Shown: one piece after another, positions 1-7,300 of the stretch | How positions within the stretch are numbered: position 1 is the stretch's first letter | Layout: the number at the start of each line of letters is the position of its first letter | Assembly (NCBI GenBank): GCA_013152615.1 | Contig: JAADGA010000058.1 | Location: 1-10,153 of the forward strand | Direction: 5' to 3' | From: Alphaproteobacteria bacterium | GTDB lineage: Bacteria; Pseudomonadota; Alphaproteobacteria; Sphingomonadales; Emcibacteraceae | DNA: 10,153 nucleotides | Program-made: the position numbers and the translations under genes | The notes under the pieces: generated by a model | Told to the model about the DNA's origin: nothing | Database searches by the model: none | Seen by the model: only the letters and a program-made list of their open reading frames with translations

Positions 1-215
1 GGACTATTTTTTATTATATTATCTTACAAGCTGTTGAAAACACTAATAAATTACGTTACAGAATACCCCGTTTCAGCAAGTGCTGTGTGTAGATTTATAT
101 GTAAATTACCATTTTTAGAATTAATATGAACTGTAACGCATTGATTTTTATTAATTAATTCAGAAAAAACCACCAATAGTTGCACATTTTTCCTAATCCT
201 GAGGCCACAGGTTTG

Positions 216-240
216 AGTGCTGTCGGGGGCACTATTTTTC
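216..240 (+). terminator. possible weak intrinsic terminator, plus strand
   Basis: AGTGC (216-220) pairs with GCACT (229-233) around an 8-nt loop and is followed by ATTTTTC. The five-pair stem is short, and no plus-strand gene ends nearby inside the window, so this is a weak candidate. Confidence 0.2.
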
Positions 241-256
241 AGTCAGGTTACAAAGC

Positions 257-283
257 TGGTTCAGTCGGTGAAATCCTGAACCA
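257..283 (-). terminator. hairpin just past the ATPase stop codon
   Basis: TGGTTCAG (257-264) and CTGAACCA (276-283) form a perfect 8-bp inverted repeat with an 11-nt loop. The hairpin starts 11 nt downstream of the TGA (295-297) of the minus-strand ATPase gene, where a terminator or 3'-stabilising hairpin would sit. No clear T-run follows it on the minus strand, so intrinsic termination is uncertain. Confidence 0.35.
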
Positions 284-294
284 TAGGCGGAACA

Positions 295-822
295 TCAGGG
301 GAATTTGGTAATGGCCAGTACTTTGTTGCCGGTGCCGGAATAGTTCATATGGTCAAAGCTGTAGCTGCGGGCGAGCGCGATGCCGCGTCCGTGGCAGCTG
401 TCGTTGGCCGACAGATCGCCGTTGAGAAAAGCGTTATAATCAAAGCCCGCGCCCTGATCCTCTATCCGGAAGGCAATCTGTTTTTGCTGGCGATCAAAGG
501 CAATTTCGACATATCTGTCCCGGTATGACGGCGCGGCAAGGCGGTGATTAATTTCCTGCCGGTAGCGGTCTTGTTTCATTAAACACCATTTTTCCTCATG
601 GCTGATGCCGAGATTGCCATGCTCAATCCCGTTGGCCAGAAGCTCAAACAGGCCAAGGGCAATCCGGTCCGGCTCCGGACAGCTTTCGGCAATGATCGCG
701 GTCAGGCTTTCGGCCTCGGTAAAAGTTTTAAGACGAAATATCCCCCGTTTCACTTTGGCAAAAATACCGGGGTCGCGATAAATCTCTCTAATGTCCTGAT
801 GATAGAGAAGGAGCGGCTCCAT
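295..822 (-). CDS. RsbW-like ATP-binding protein (GHKL/HATPase_c_2)
   Basis: A 175-residue cytoplasmic protein with no signal peptide or membrane segment. It carries the Bergerat-fold ATP-binding motifs: N-box ELLANGIEHGN (E60, N64, H68), G1 box DQGAG (122-126), G2 box GRGIALAR (145-152) and a final GTGN (163-166). This is the layout of RsbW/SpoIIAB-type anti-sigma kinases and related small HATPase_c_2 proteins, which phosphorylate a STAS-domain antagonist on Ser/Thr. It lacks the dimerisation and His-box parts of a sensor histidine kinase. The ATG at 822 is preceded by GGAG about 10 nt away (minus strand). It is transcribed divergently from the che operon, whose first gene encodes a STAS protein, so that protein is the obvious candidate partner. 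That pairing is inferred from position. Its target (sigma factor, diguanylate cyclase, Che protein) cannot be read from the sequence. Confidence 0.85.
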   Translation of the reverse strand: MEPLLLYHQDIREIYRDPGIFAKVKRGIFRLKTFTEAESLTAIIAESCPEPDRIALGLFELLANGIEHGNLGISHEEKWCLMKQDRYRQEINHRLAAPSYRDRYVEIAFDRQQKQIAFRIEDQGAGFDYNAFLNGDLSANDSCHGRGIALARSYSFDHMNYSGTGNKVLAITKFP

Positions 823-868
823 AAAAAATAATCTCCAACAAGTATATTAGAAATTAATAATAATCTTA

Positions 869-874
869 ATTATA
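869..874 (-). promoter_or_regulatory. candidate -10 box for the ATPase gene
   Basis: A perfect TATAAT lies on the minus strand at 874-869, about 47 bp before the ATPase ATG at 822. No good -35 hexamer is found 16-18 bp upstream. The whole spacer is A+T-rich, so a chance match is quite possible. Confidence 0.25.
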
Positions 875-905
875 TTTTAAGCATTATTACATAACTCTTA
901 TTCAG

Positions 906-934
906 TTAACAGTTGTATTAATTAAATAAATAAT
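906..934 (+). promoter_or_regulatory. candidate sigma70-type promoter of the che operon
   Basis: TTAACA (906-911) is separated by 17 bp from AATAAT (929-934). Each hexamer matches the sigma70 consensus at five of six positions, and the spacing is ideal. The predicted transcript would start near 941, giving a leader of about 30 nt before the STAS start codon at 970. A 7-bp inverted repeat TTAATTA/TAATTAA (918-924, 934-940) overlaps it, but is low-information in such A+T-rich DNA. Other sigma classes cannot be excluded. Confidence 0.3.
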
Positions 935-969
935 AATTAACAAATAAACAGTAATTAATGGAGACTAAT

Positions 970-1284
970 ATGAATATATTTACAATTGAGAATGGCGGGG
1001 ATGAAATTTGTCTGACTCTGGAACCGGTTATGGACCTGACGATGGCTGAAAAACTGCGCCTGAGCCTTCTGGACTGTCTGGCACAGAATAAAACCATAAA
1101 GATTATAACCGGAAAAGTTGAGCGGATCACCACCCCGTGCCTTCAAATATTGCTGGCGGGAAAAAACCGGACTACCGAGCAACATATTGATTTTTTATTT
1201 CCTGACATGTCCGATATTTTTAAAGATACCGTGAAAGACATCGGGCTTCAGGATCATTTTGCCGCTGTGGAGCAGACGCTATGA
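970..1284 (+). CDS. STAS-domain protein, first gene of the che operon
   Basis: A 104-residue single-domain cytoplasmic protein resembling SpoIIAA/RsbV-type anti-sigma antagonists and the STAS proteins that head some alphaproteobacterial che operons. The conserved loop reads VERITTPCLQILLAG (50-64). In the classical family this place holds an Asp-Ser pair followed by small residues (D-S-x-G-L). Here it is T54-T55-P56-C57-L58, so any phosphorylation would have to use a threonine. The start was chosen at the second ATG (970), because GGAG at 960-963 sits 6 nt before it. The in-frame ATG at 958 would add only four residues, has no ribosome-binding site, and lies across that Shine-Dalgarno sequence. 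It overlaps cheY by 4 nt (ATGA), indicating translational coupling. Probable partner: the divergent ATP-binding protein (inference). Confidence 0.8.
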   Translation: MNIFTIENGGDEICLTLEPVMDLTMAEKLRLSLLDCLAQNKTIKIITGKVERITTPCLQILLAGKNRTTEQHIDFLFPDMSDIFKDTVKDIGLQDHFAAVEQTL

Positions 1285-1649
1285 GTAAAACCGCCCTGAC
1301 GATAGACGATTCGAAAACAATGCGGGATATGGTCGCCTTTACCCTAAAGAATGCCGGTTTTGACGTGACCGAGGCTGACAATGGCCAGGCCGGACTGGAC
1401 CGGATCAACGGCTCGTCTTTTGATATCATTATCACCGATGTCAATATGCCGGTGATGGATGGCATCACCTTTACCCGCGAGGCCCGCAAACGTGCCGAGG
1501 CAAGGACAACACCGATCCTGATCCTGACCACGGAAAGCGGGGCTTCGCTGAAAAATGATGGCCGCAGTGCCGGGGCGACCGGCTGGATTGTCAAACCGTT
1601 TAATCCTGAAAAACTGCTTCAGGTGGTCGAAAAGGTTTGTGGCCGTTAA
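1281..1649 (+). CDS. cheY: CheY chemotaxis response regulator
   Basis: A single receiver domain of 122 residues with no output domain. All catalytic positions are present: the acidic pair D9-D10, the phospho-acceptor D53 in DVNMPVMDG, T83, and K105 in KPF. The residue matching E. coli Tyr106 is tryptophan (W102), a substitution at the switch position that is seen in some receiver proteins. CheA passes phosphate from its HPt histidine to D53; phospho-CheY then acts on the flagellar switch or another target. The start ATG overlaps the STAS stop codon and is preceded by GGAG (1269-1272) at 8 nt. The cheA gene follows after 39 nt. A role in motor control, as opposed to being a phosphate sink, cannot be decided from sequence alone. 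Confidence 0.95.
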   Translation: MSKTALTIDDSKTMRDMVAFTLKNAGFDVTEADNGQAGLDRINGSSFDIIITDVNMPVMDGITFTREARKRAEARTTPILILTTESGASLKNDGRSAGATGWIVKPFNPEKLLQVVEKVCGR

Positions 1650-1688
1650 GCCTGTTTACAGTACGAAAATCAACAGTAAGGAAATTTT

Positions 1689-3804
1689 ATGTCAGATCCA
1701 ATGGAGCAGTTTAAGGTCATCTTTTTCGAAGAATGTTCCGAGCTTTTGACCAATCTGGAAGAAGGTCTGATGCAGATGCAATCAGGGGACGGCGATGAGG
1801 AAACCATCCATGCGGTGTTCCGCGCGGTCCATTCGGTCAAGGGCGGTGCCGGCGCTTTTGGTTTTGATCGTCTGGTGGCCTTTGCCCATGTTCAGGAAAC
1901 TTTGCTTGATGAGATCCGTGCGGGTGCGCTGGTGCTGAAACCGGCCTATGTTGAGGTGTTGCTACAGGCCTATGACATCCTGAGCGCACTGGTGGCGGCG
2001 GCACAGAGTGGCAGTGATCCCGGAGAGGATTACGGGGCCGATATTGCCCGGTCGATGACGGAAATTATGGCTGATGCCAATACCGATGCCAATGCCAATA
2101 CCAATACCAATGCTGCGGTTACCGGCAAGGAGGGCGATACCCCGGACAGCAAGCTTTAAAATATCCTTTAAACCTTATGTCGAATTATTCCAGCGTGCCA
2201 ATGAACCGCTGCTCCTCATACGGGAGCTTGGGCAGTTGGGCCAACTCGTTCTGGAGCTTGATTCATCTGAATTGCCGGATATTGAGGACATGGAGGCGGA
2301 GCATGCCTATTTCTGCTGGACCTTCCGGCTGGTAAGCGAATATGGCGAAGCGGATATTCTGGAGGTATTCGAATTTGTCGAGGGCGACTGTGATCTGGAA
2401 ATTGCCGATCTCGGGATATATCTGTCGCCGGATGATTTTGTCGATGATGATGCCGCCGGTCTGTTTGGCCCGGAGGAAGAGGCCGCAACCGCGCCGACAG
2501 TCAAGATAAAATCGCTGAAGAGAACCGCTGGCGGTGAAACCGTCGTCAGCCAGTCGATCCGGGTGGAACTGGACAAGGTTGACCGGCTGGTCAATATGGT
2601 CGGCGAACTCGTCATCACCCAGGCGATGCTGCGTGAGCAGGGCGGGCAACTGCTGGTAGAACAATATCCAAATCTGGTGCAGGGCATTGAGGAACTGTCC
2701 CGCCATATCCGCGACCTGCAGGAAAGCGTTATGGCAATTCGGGCGCAACCGGTGAAATCGGTGTTTTCACGCATGCCGCGGCTGGTTCGGGAACTTACCG
2801 CCTCTCTCGGCAAGAAAGCCCGGCTGGTAATGACCGGTGAAGAAACCGAGGTCGATAAAACCGTTACCGAAAGAATTGGTGATCCGCTGATGCATATGAT
2901 CCGTAACAGCGTCGATCACGGTCTTGAATTGCCTGAAGCACGCCTAAAAGCCGGGAAGCAGGAAGAGGGCATTATTCACCTGTCCGCGTTTCACCGCGGC
3001 GGGCGCATCCTGATTGAAATTGAAGATGACGGTGCCGGCATCAATGGCGAGATTGTGCTGAAAAAAGCCATTGAAAAGGGGCTGGTATCACCGGAAGCCA
3101 ATCTGAGCGATGAAGAAATTAATAACCTGATTTTTATGCCCGGATTTTCAACGGCGGAAAATGTTACCAATGTCTCCGGACGCGGGGTGGGCATGGACGT
3201 GGTACGCAAGAATATTCAGGGCCTTGGCGGGCGGATATCCATCAGTTCCACCCCGGGGCAGGGCAGTAAATTCACCATGTCGCTGCCGCTGACCCTGGCG
3301 GTTATGGATGGCATGGTGGTTGATATCGGTCATGAGAAATATGTACTGCCGCTGGGCAATATCATTCAGACTCTGCGACCACGGCAAAAAGACATTAACA
3401 GCCTGCCCGATGGCCGCGGGATAATGATGTTTCGCGGTGAATATATTTTTCTGGTGCCGCTATATGATATTTTCGATGTCAGCGATGCACTCCATGACCC
3501 GTGTGAAGGTCTGGTGGTGGTGGTCGAAGGCGATGGCGGCGTGCTGATGGGCTTTATCGTTGATGATCTGGTTAACCAGCAGCAGGTGGTAATCAAAAGT
3601 CTAGAATCCAATTATCAACTGGTCAAGGGCATATCCGGGGCAACCATTCTGGGTAATGGCCGGGTATCGCTGATCGTCGATATCGCCACGGTTCAGGACA
3701 TGTCAACACAACACTATAGCGAATCCTGCGGTCGGGGCGGTAATAACGTTCAGGCAACAGATATCCCCGTGTCTCAGGCACAAACCAGCGTGGAGGTACA
3801 CTAA
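1689..3804 (+). CDS. cheA: CheA chemotaxis histidine kinase, reading frame broken at ~2157
   Basis: Cytoplasmic kinase of the receptor-CheW-CheA array. The first frame (1689-2159, 156 aa; Shine-Dalgarno TAAGGAAA) is the P1 HPt domain, with phospho-accepting H48 in RAVHSVKGGAGAFGF, then a low-complexity Asn/Ala/Thr linker ending at TAA 2157-2159. The rest continues in the +1 frame to the TAA at 3802-3804. Joined at CTT-T-AAA this gives about 704 residues: P2-like domain starting FKPYVELF (about 160-255), P3 dimerisation helices (about 289-345), P4 kinase with N-box HMIRNSVDHG (N406), G1 DDGAG (447-451) and G2 GRGVGMD (497-503), and a CheW-like P5 (about 532-680). All catalytic elements look intact. 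The second frame has no convincing start of its own. It is therefore a frameshifted gene, a sequencing artefact or a recoded gene, not two designed genes. Confidence 0.9.
2073..2114 (+). repeat. hexanucleotide tandem repeat in the CheA linker
   Basis: Seven consecutive 6-bp units of the form (G/A)AT(G/A)C(C/T) encode alternating Asp/Asn and Ala/Thr in the first CheA frame, within the linker between P1 and P2. The unit length is a multiple of three, so changes in copy number would alter linker length without shifting the frame. The array ends about 40 bp before the frame break. Confidence 0.75.
2154..2160 (+). other. +1 frameshift site in cheA (CTT TAA A)
   Basis: The P1 frame ends as AGC-AAG-CTT-TAA. 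The P2-P5 frame reads AAA-ATA-TCC from 2158. Skipping one T at 2157 joins them as S-K-L-K-I-S-F-K-P. CTT followed by a stop codon is the kind of slippery site used in the bacterial RF2 gene (CTT-TGA), where leucyl-tRNA slips from CTT to TTT. The RF2 stimulator is a Shine-Dalgarno-like sequence 3 nt upstream. Here the nearest one (AAGGAGG, 2127-2133) is 20 nt away, which argues against an RF2-like mechanism. An extra base in the run TTTAAAA is the simplest alternative. Confidence 0.6.
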
Positions 3805-4317
3805 ATGACGGCACTTGCAGCAAAAGAAGATACGCGTACAGAGGATCAGGCCAGTGAAGAGGAAGAGATCAAACAGTATATTTCCTTTAATGTTGGCGAT
3901 GAGCTTTATGCGGTCGAGATCACCACGGTTCGGGAAATCAAGGGCTGGATCCCGACCACCAGCCTGCCCAATTCACCGGAATATATGCGCGGGGTGATCA
4001 ACCTGCGCGGGGTGATTGTCCCGGTATTTGATCTGCGAACACGGTTTCGCCGTGGCCATACCAAGCCCGGCAAAACCCATGTGGTGATTATCGTCAAGCT
4101 GGAGGAGCGCACCATCGGCATTCTGGTCGATGCGGTGTCCGATATACTGACTATCCCGGCAGAAGATATTCTCAGCGTTCCGGATCAGGATGTTAATCCG
4201 GAATATGCCTTTATGGAGGGACTGGTGGCCGTAGACGAGAAAATGGTCGCCATTGTCAGGCCAAAACTGCTTTTCGATATGGCATTGCTGCCGGAGATCG
4301 CGGCGGAAGTCGCCTAA
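3805..4317 (+). CDS. cheW: CheW coupling protein
   Basis: A 170-residue cytoplasmic adaptor that links chemoreceptor tips to the P5 domain of CheA. It has a hydrophilic, acidic N-terminal tail of about 23 residues, followed by one CheW-like SH3-pair domain: QYISFNVGDELYAVEI (24-39), the receptor-binding MRGVINLRG segment (about 62-70), VPVFDLR, and GILVDAVSDIL. Its start codon directly follows the cheA stop codon (TAA-ATG), with GGAGG at 3792-3796 inside the end of cheA, so the two are translationally coupled. Length is typical for the family. A 65-bp gap follows before the receptor gene. Confidence 0.95.
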   Translation: MTALAAKEDTRTEDQASEEEEIKQYISFNVGDELYAVEITTVREIKGWIPTTSLPNSPEYMRGVINLRGVIVPVFDLRTRFRRGHTKPGKTHVVIIVKLEERTIGILVDAVSDILTIPAEDILSVPDQDVNPEYAFMEGLVAVDEKMVAIVRPKLLFDMALLPEIAAEVA

Positions 4318-4382
4318 AGGCGCATGAATGAACACAGGATGATTGTAAAATACTTAATTTGATAAGGAAAGAGGCGACGATT

Positions 4383-7300
4383 ATGACTAACCTATTGACA
4401 GAAAATATGATTACCAGAAAATTCCAGGATCTGAGCCTGATGGTAAAATTCTCGGTATTGCTGGCTATCCCGCTTATTGGTCTGGCCGGGTTTTCCGGAA
4501 TTGTCATCAATCGTTCGCTTGACAATGTTTCGGAAAACAGGGTGTTGGAATCGCTGTCAAACCTTGCGGTTAAAATCAGCAATATGGTGTATGAACAACA
4601 AAAAGAGCGCGGCATGACGGCGGGCTTTCTCGGTAGTAAAGGTCAGTTATTTTCCAGCCAGATCGGGGCGCAGCGCAATATGACAGATCAGCGGCGCCGG
4701 GCATTATTCAGCTATCTGGAACAGGAGGATACCTCGGCATATGGCAAGAATTTCAATGATAAACTTGCCCAGATGCGCAGTTCCCTTGACCGGATGGCCT
4801 CAATCAGGGCCGAGGTGGATTCACAGTCAATCAGCGTGAAAAAGGCGGTAACCTATTACACAGATTTAAACGAGCAGGGGCTTTCCATTATCGCCTATAT
4901 GACCTCGATCAGCAAAAATCCAACCCTGTCAAATTATGTTTATGCCTATGTTAATTTCCTGCGCAGCAAGGAAGAAGCCGGCATTGAACGGGCCATTGGC
5001 ACCGGGGCTTTTTCTGCCGGAAAATTCAGGCCGGTCGTGCTTGACAAGTTTAAATCCCTGATCACTATTCAGAAAGCGGCGATTGAAACATTCAAAGTCT
5101 ATGCCACCGATCAGCAGAAATATTTTTACAACAGCACCATGAATAACCGCGCGGTAAGTGAAGTTGAGCGGATGCGCAAACTTGCCATTAATTACCCGCG
5201 CACCAAATCACTCGGCGGGGTCAGCGGCACCGCGTGGTTTAATGCCATCACCAATAAAATTGATTCCCTGAAAAAAGTCGAAGACCGGCTGTCAGGTGAT
5301 CTTACCGCCTATGCCGATCATATTATGAAGCAATCAATAGCGTCCAGAAATTTATATATTACCCTGTCGCTGATTGTGGTGACCCTGGCGCTCTTTTTTG
5401 CCTATGTCATCACCAAAGGGATAGTCGGACCGATCCTATTGACAAAGGAAGCCCTGAATAAGCTGACGGAAGGCGATTCCAGTTGTGAGTTACCCGATGT
5501 CCACAGCCGGGATGAGGTCGGTGCCATGGTGGCATCGCTGGCCAAATTAAAGCATTCTGTCGCCCGGAATATTCGCCTGCAATGTGCGCTCGAAAGCGTG
5601 AGCAGCGGCGTGATGATGGCCGATGCCGATAATATTATCACCTATATGAATCCGTCTTCTGTTGAAATATTCCGCCATGCCCAGGAGGATATTCGCAAAG
5701 GGATACCTGCATTTGATGCTGAAAAGATTATTGGCAGTCATATAGATACCTTCCATACCAGCTCAAAAATCGCCGCTGTTGACGGGCTCAGCGGCAAACA
5801 TGATGCCTCATTTGCGGTGGGAGCAAGAGACTTTAAATTTACCGCCAATCCTGTTGTTGCCGCCGATGGCAGCCGCCTTGGAACCGTTGTCGAATGGCAG
5901 GATGTGACCGAAGAGCTTGCCCGGGAGAGGGAACGGGTGCGGATGGAAACGGAAAATCTGCGCATTAAATCCGCGACTGATGGTGCTTCCACCAATATTA
6001 TGGTTGCCGATGTGGATTATAATATTGTCTATATGAATAAAACCATGCAGCAAATGCTGGAACGCAACGAAAGTCAGTTAAAGACAGAGCTGCCCAGATT
6101 GAATTGTGACAAACTGATCGGGGCCAATATAGATATCTTTCACAAGGACCCGTCTCATCAGCGTAAAATTCTTGATAATCAGACTGATACGGTCGAAGCC
6201 AATATCGCGGTTGCCGGACTTGATTTTGTTCTGGCAGCAACCCCGATATTTGATGAAAACGGCACCCGCGCCGGAACCACTGTTGAATGGGAGGATGTGA
6301 CCGAAAAACTTGCCCGTGAACGGAAAGAAAAACGCGTTGCCGGTGAAAACCTGCGGATCAGGATTGCCCTTGACAATGCCCGCACCAACATGATGGTGGC
6401 CGACAAGGAGTTTAATATCGTTTACATGAACAAAGCGTTGCAGGAAATGATGCGTAGCGCCGAAAACGAACTCCGAAAAGCCCTGCCCAATTTTAATGCC
6501 GGTCAGATTATCGGCAGTAACATTGATATTTTCCATAAAAATCCTGCCCATCAGCGCGGCATGCTGGGAAATATTACCACAACCATCAATTCCACGATCA
6601 AGGTCGGTATCTTTGATTTCAACCTGAATGTGAATCCGGTGGTGAATGGCGATGGCGAGCGTTTGGGGCTTGTCGTTGAATGGAAGGATATGTCTCAGGA
6701 ACTGGCGATTGAAGCCGAAATTGATCAGGTGGTTACCGCGACCCTCGCCGGGGACTTTACCCAGAGGATTACCACCGAAGGCAAGCAGGGATTCATGCTC
6801 GGCCTTGCCAAAAATATTAATGAAATTGGCTCAACGACCCAGACCGCGACCGACGATATGGCGTGGATCATGGCGGAACTTGCCAAGGGTAACCTGACCG
6901 AAAAGATTGAAACCGAATATCAGGGGACATTCGACCTGCTGAAAAACAGTTCGAATAAAACCGTGGATCAATTGACCAATATCGTTACCCAGGTCAATCA
7001 GTCCGCAGCCGAGGTCGCCTCGGCCTCGGCAGAGCTTTCCACCGGCAGTGATGATCTCAGCCGGCGCACGGAAGCCCAGGCCTCGGCGCTGGAGGAAACG
7101 GCGGCCTCAATGGAACAGCTGGCGGTGACGGTGAAACAGAATGCCGACAATGCCAAAGATGCCAACAAGCTGGCGGAGAAATCCCGTGAGATGGCCATCA
7201 ACGGCGGCGATGTGGCGAAAGAGGCCGTCGATGCGATGGGGGTAATAGAAGAATCCTCGCAGCAGGTTTCCGATATTATCGGGGTGATTGACGATCTGGC

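Larger units (their letters stand above)
1..294. other. A+T-rich intergenic region, no gene seen
   Basis: No coding region is supported here. The only ATG-started frames are a few codons long (for example at 126 and 98). The DNA is markedly richer in A+T than the genes to the right. It holds a short near-palindrome CAGCA-AG-TGCTG at 74-85, which looks operator-like but may be chance, and two hairpin-forming sequences at its right end (216-240 and 257-283, listed separately). It may contain the end or the promoter of a gene lying left of the window, but nothing in the sequence shows which. Confidence 0.6.

Noticed and set aside
54..138. Inverted repeat CGTTACAG (54-61) and CTGTAACG (131-138)
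   Set aside because: An 8-bp inverted pair 69 bp apart is about what chance gives in a region this size.
598..831. Plus-strand open frame opposite the ATPase gene
   Set aside because: It lies wholly inside the ATPase gene, whose protein has all GHKL motifs, and has no domain of its own.
958..969. Upstream ATG at 958 as the STAS start
   Set aside because: No Shine-Dalgarno precedes it, whereas the GGAG at 960-963 is correctly placed for ATG 970.
2127..2133. AAGGAGG as a frameshift stimulator or re-initiation site
   Set aside because: It is 20 nt from the slippery CTT instead of 3 nt, and no ATG, GTG or TTG lies at the right distance after it. It is explained by Lys-Glu-Gly codons.
2222..2238. 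Possible independent start for the second cheA frame: TTG 2236 with GGGAG 9 nt upstream
   Set aside because: It would cut off the start of the P2 domain, uses a rare start codon, and lies well after the first frame's stop; coincidence is likelier than a designed second gene.
2263..2748. Minus-strand open frames opposite cheA P2/P3
   Set aside because: Compositional shadows of the CheA coding sequence with no recognisable domain.
4324..4362. 12-codon ATG open frame in the cheW-receptor gap, with AAAGG 3 nt before it
   Set aside because: Too short to support, poor spacing, and it ends inside the receptor's leader; a coupling mini-ORF is possible but unproven.
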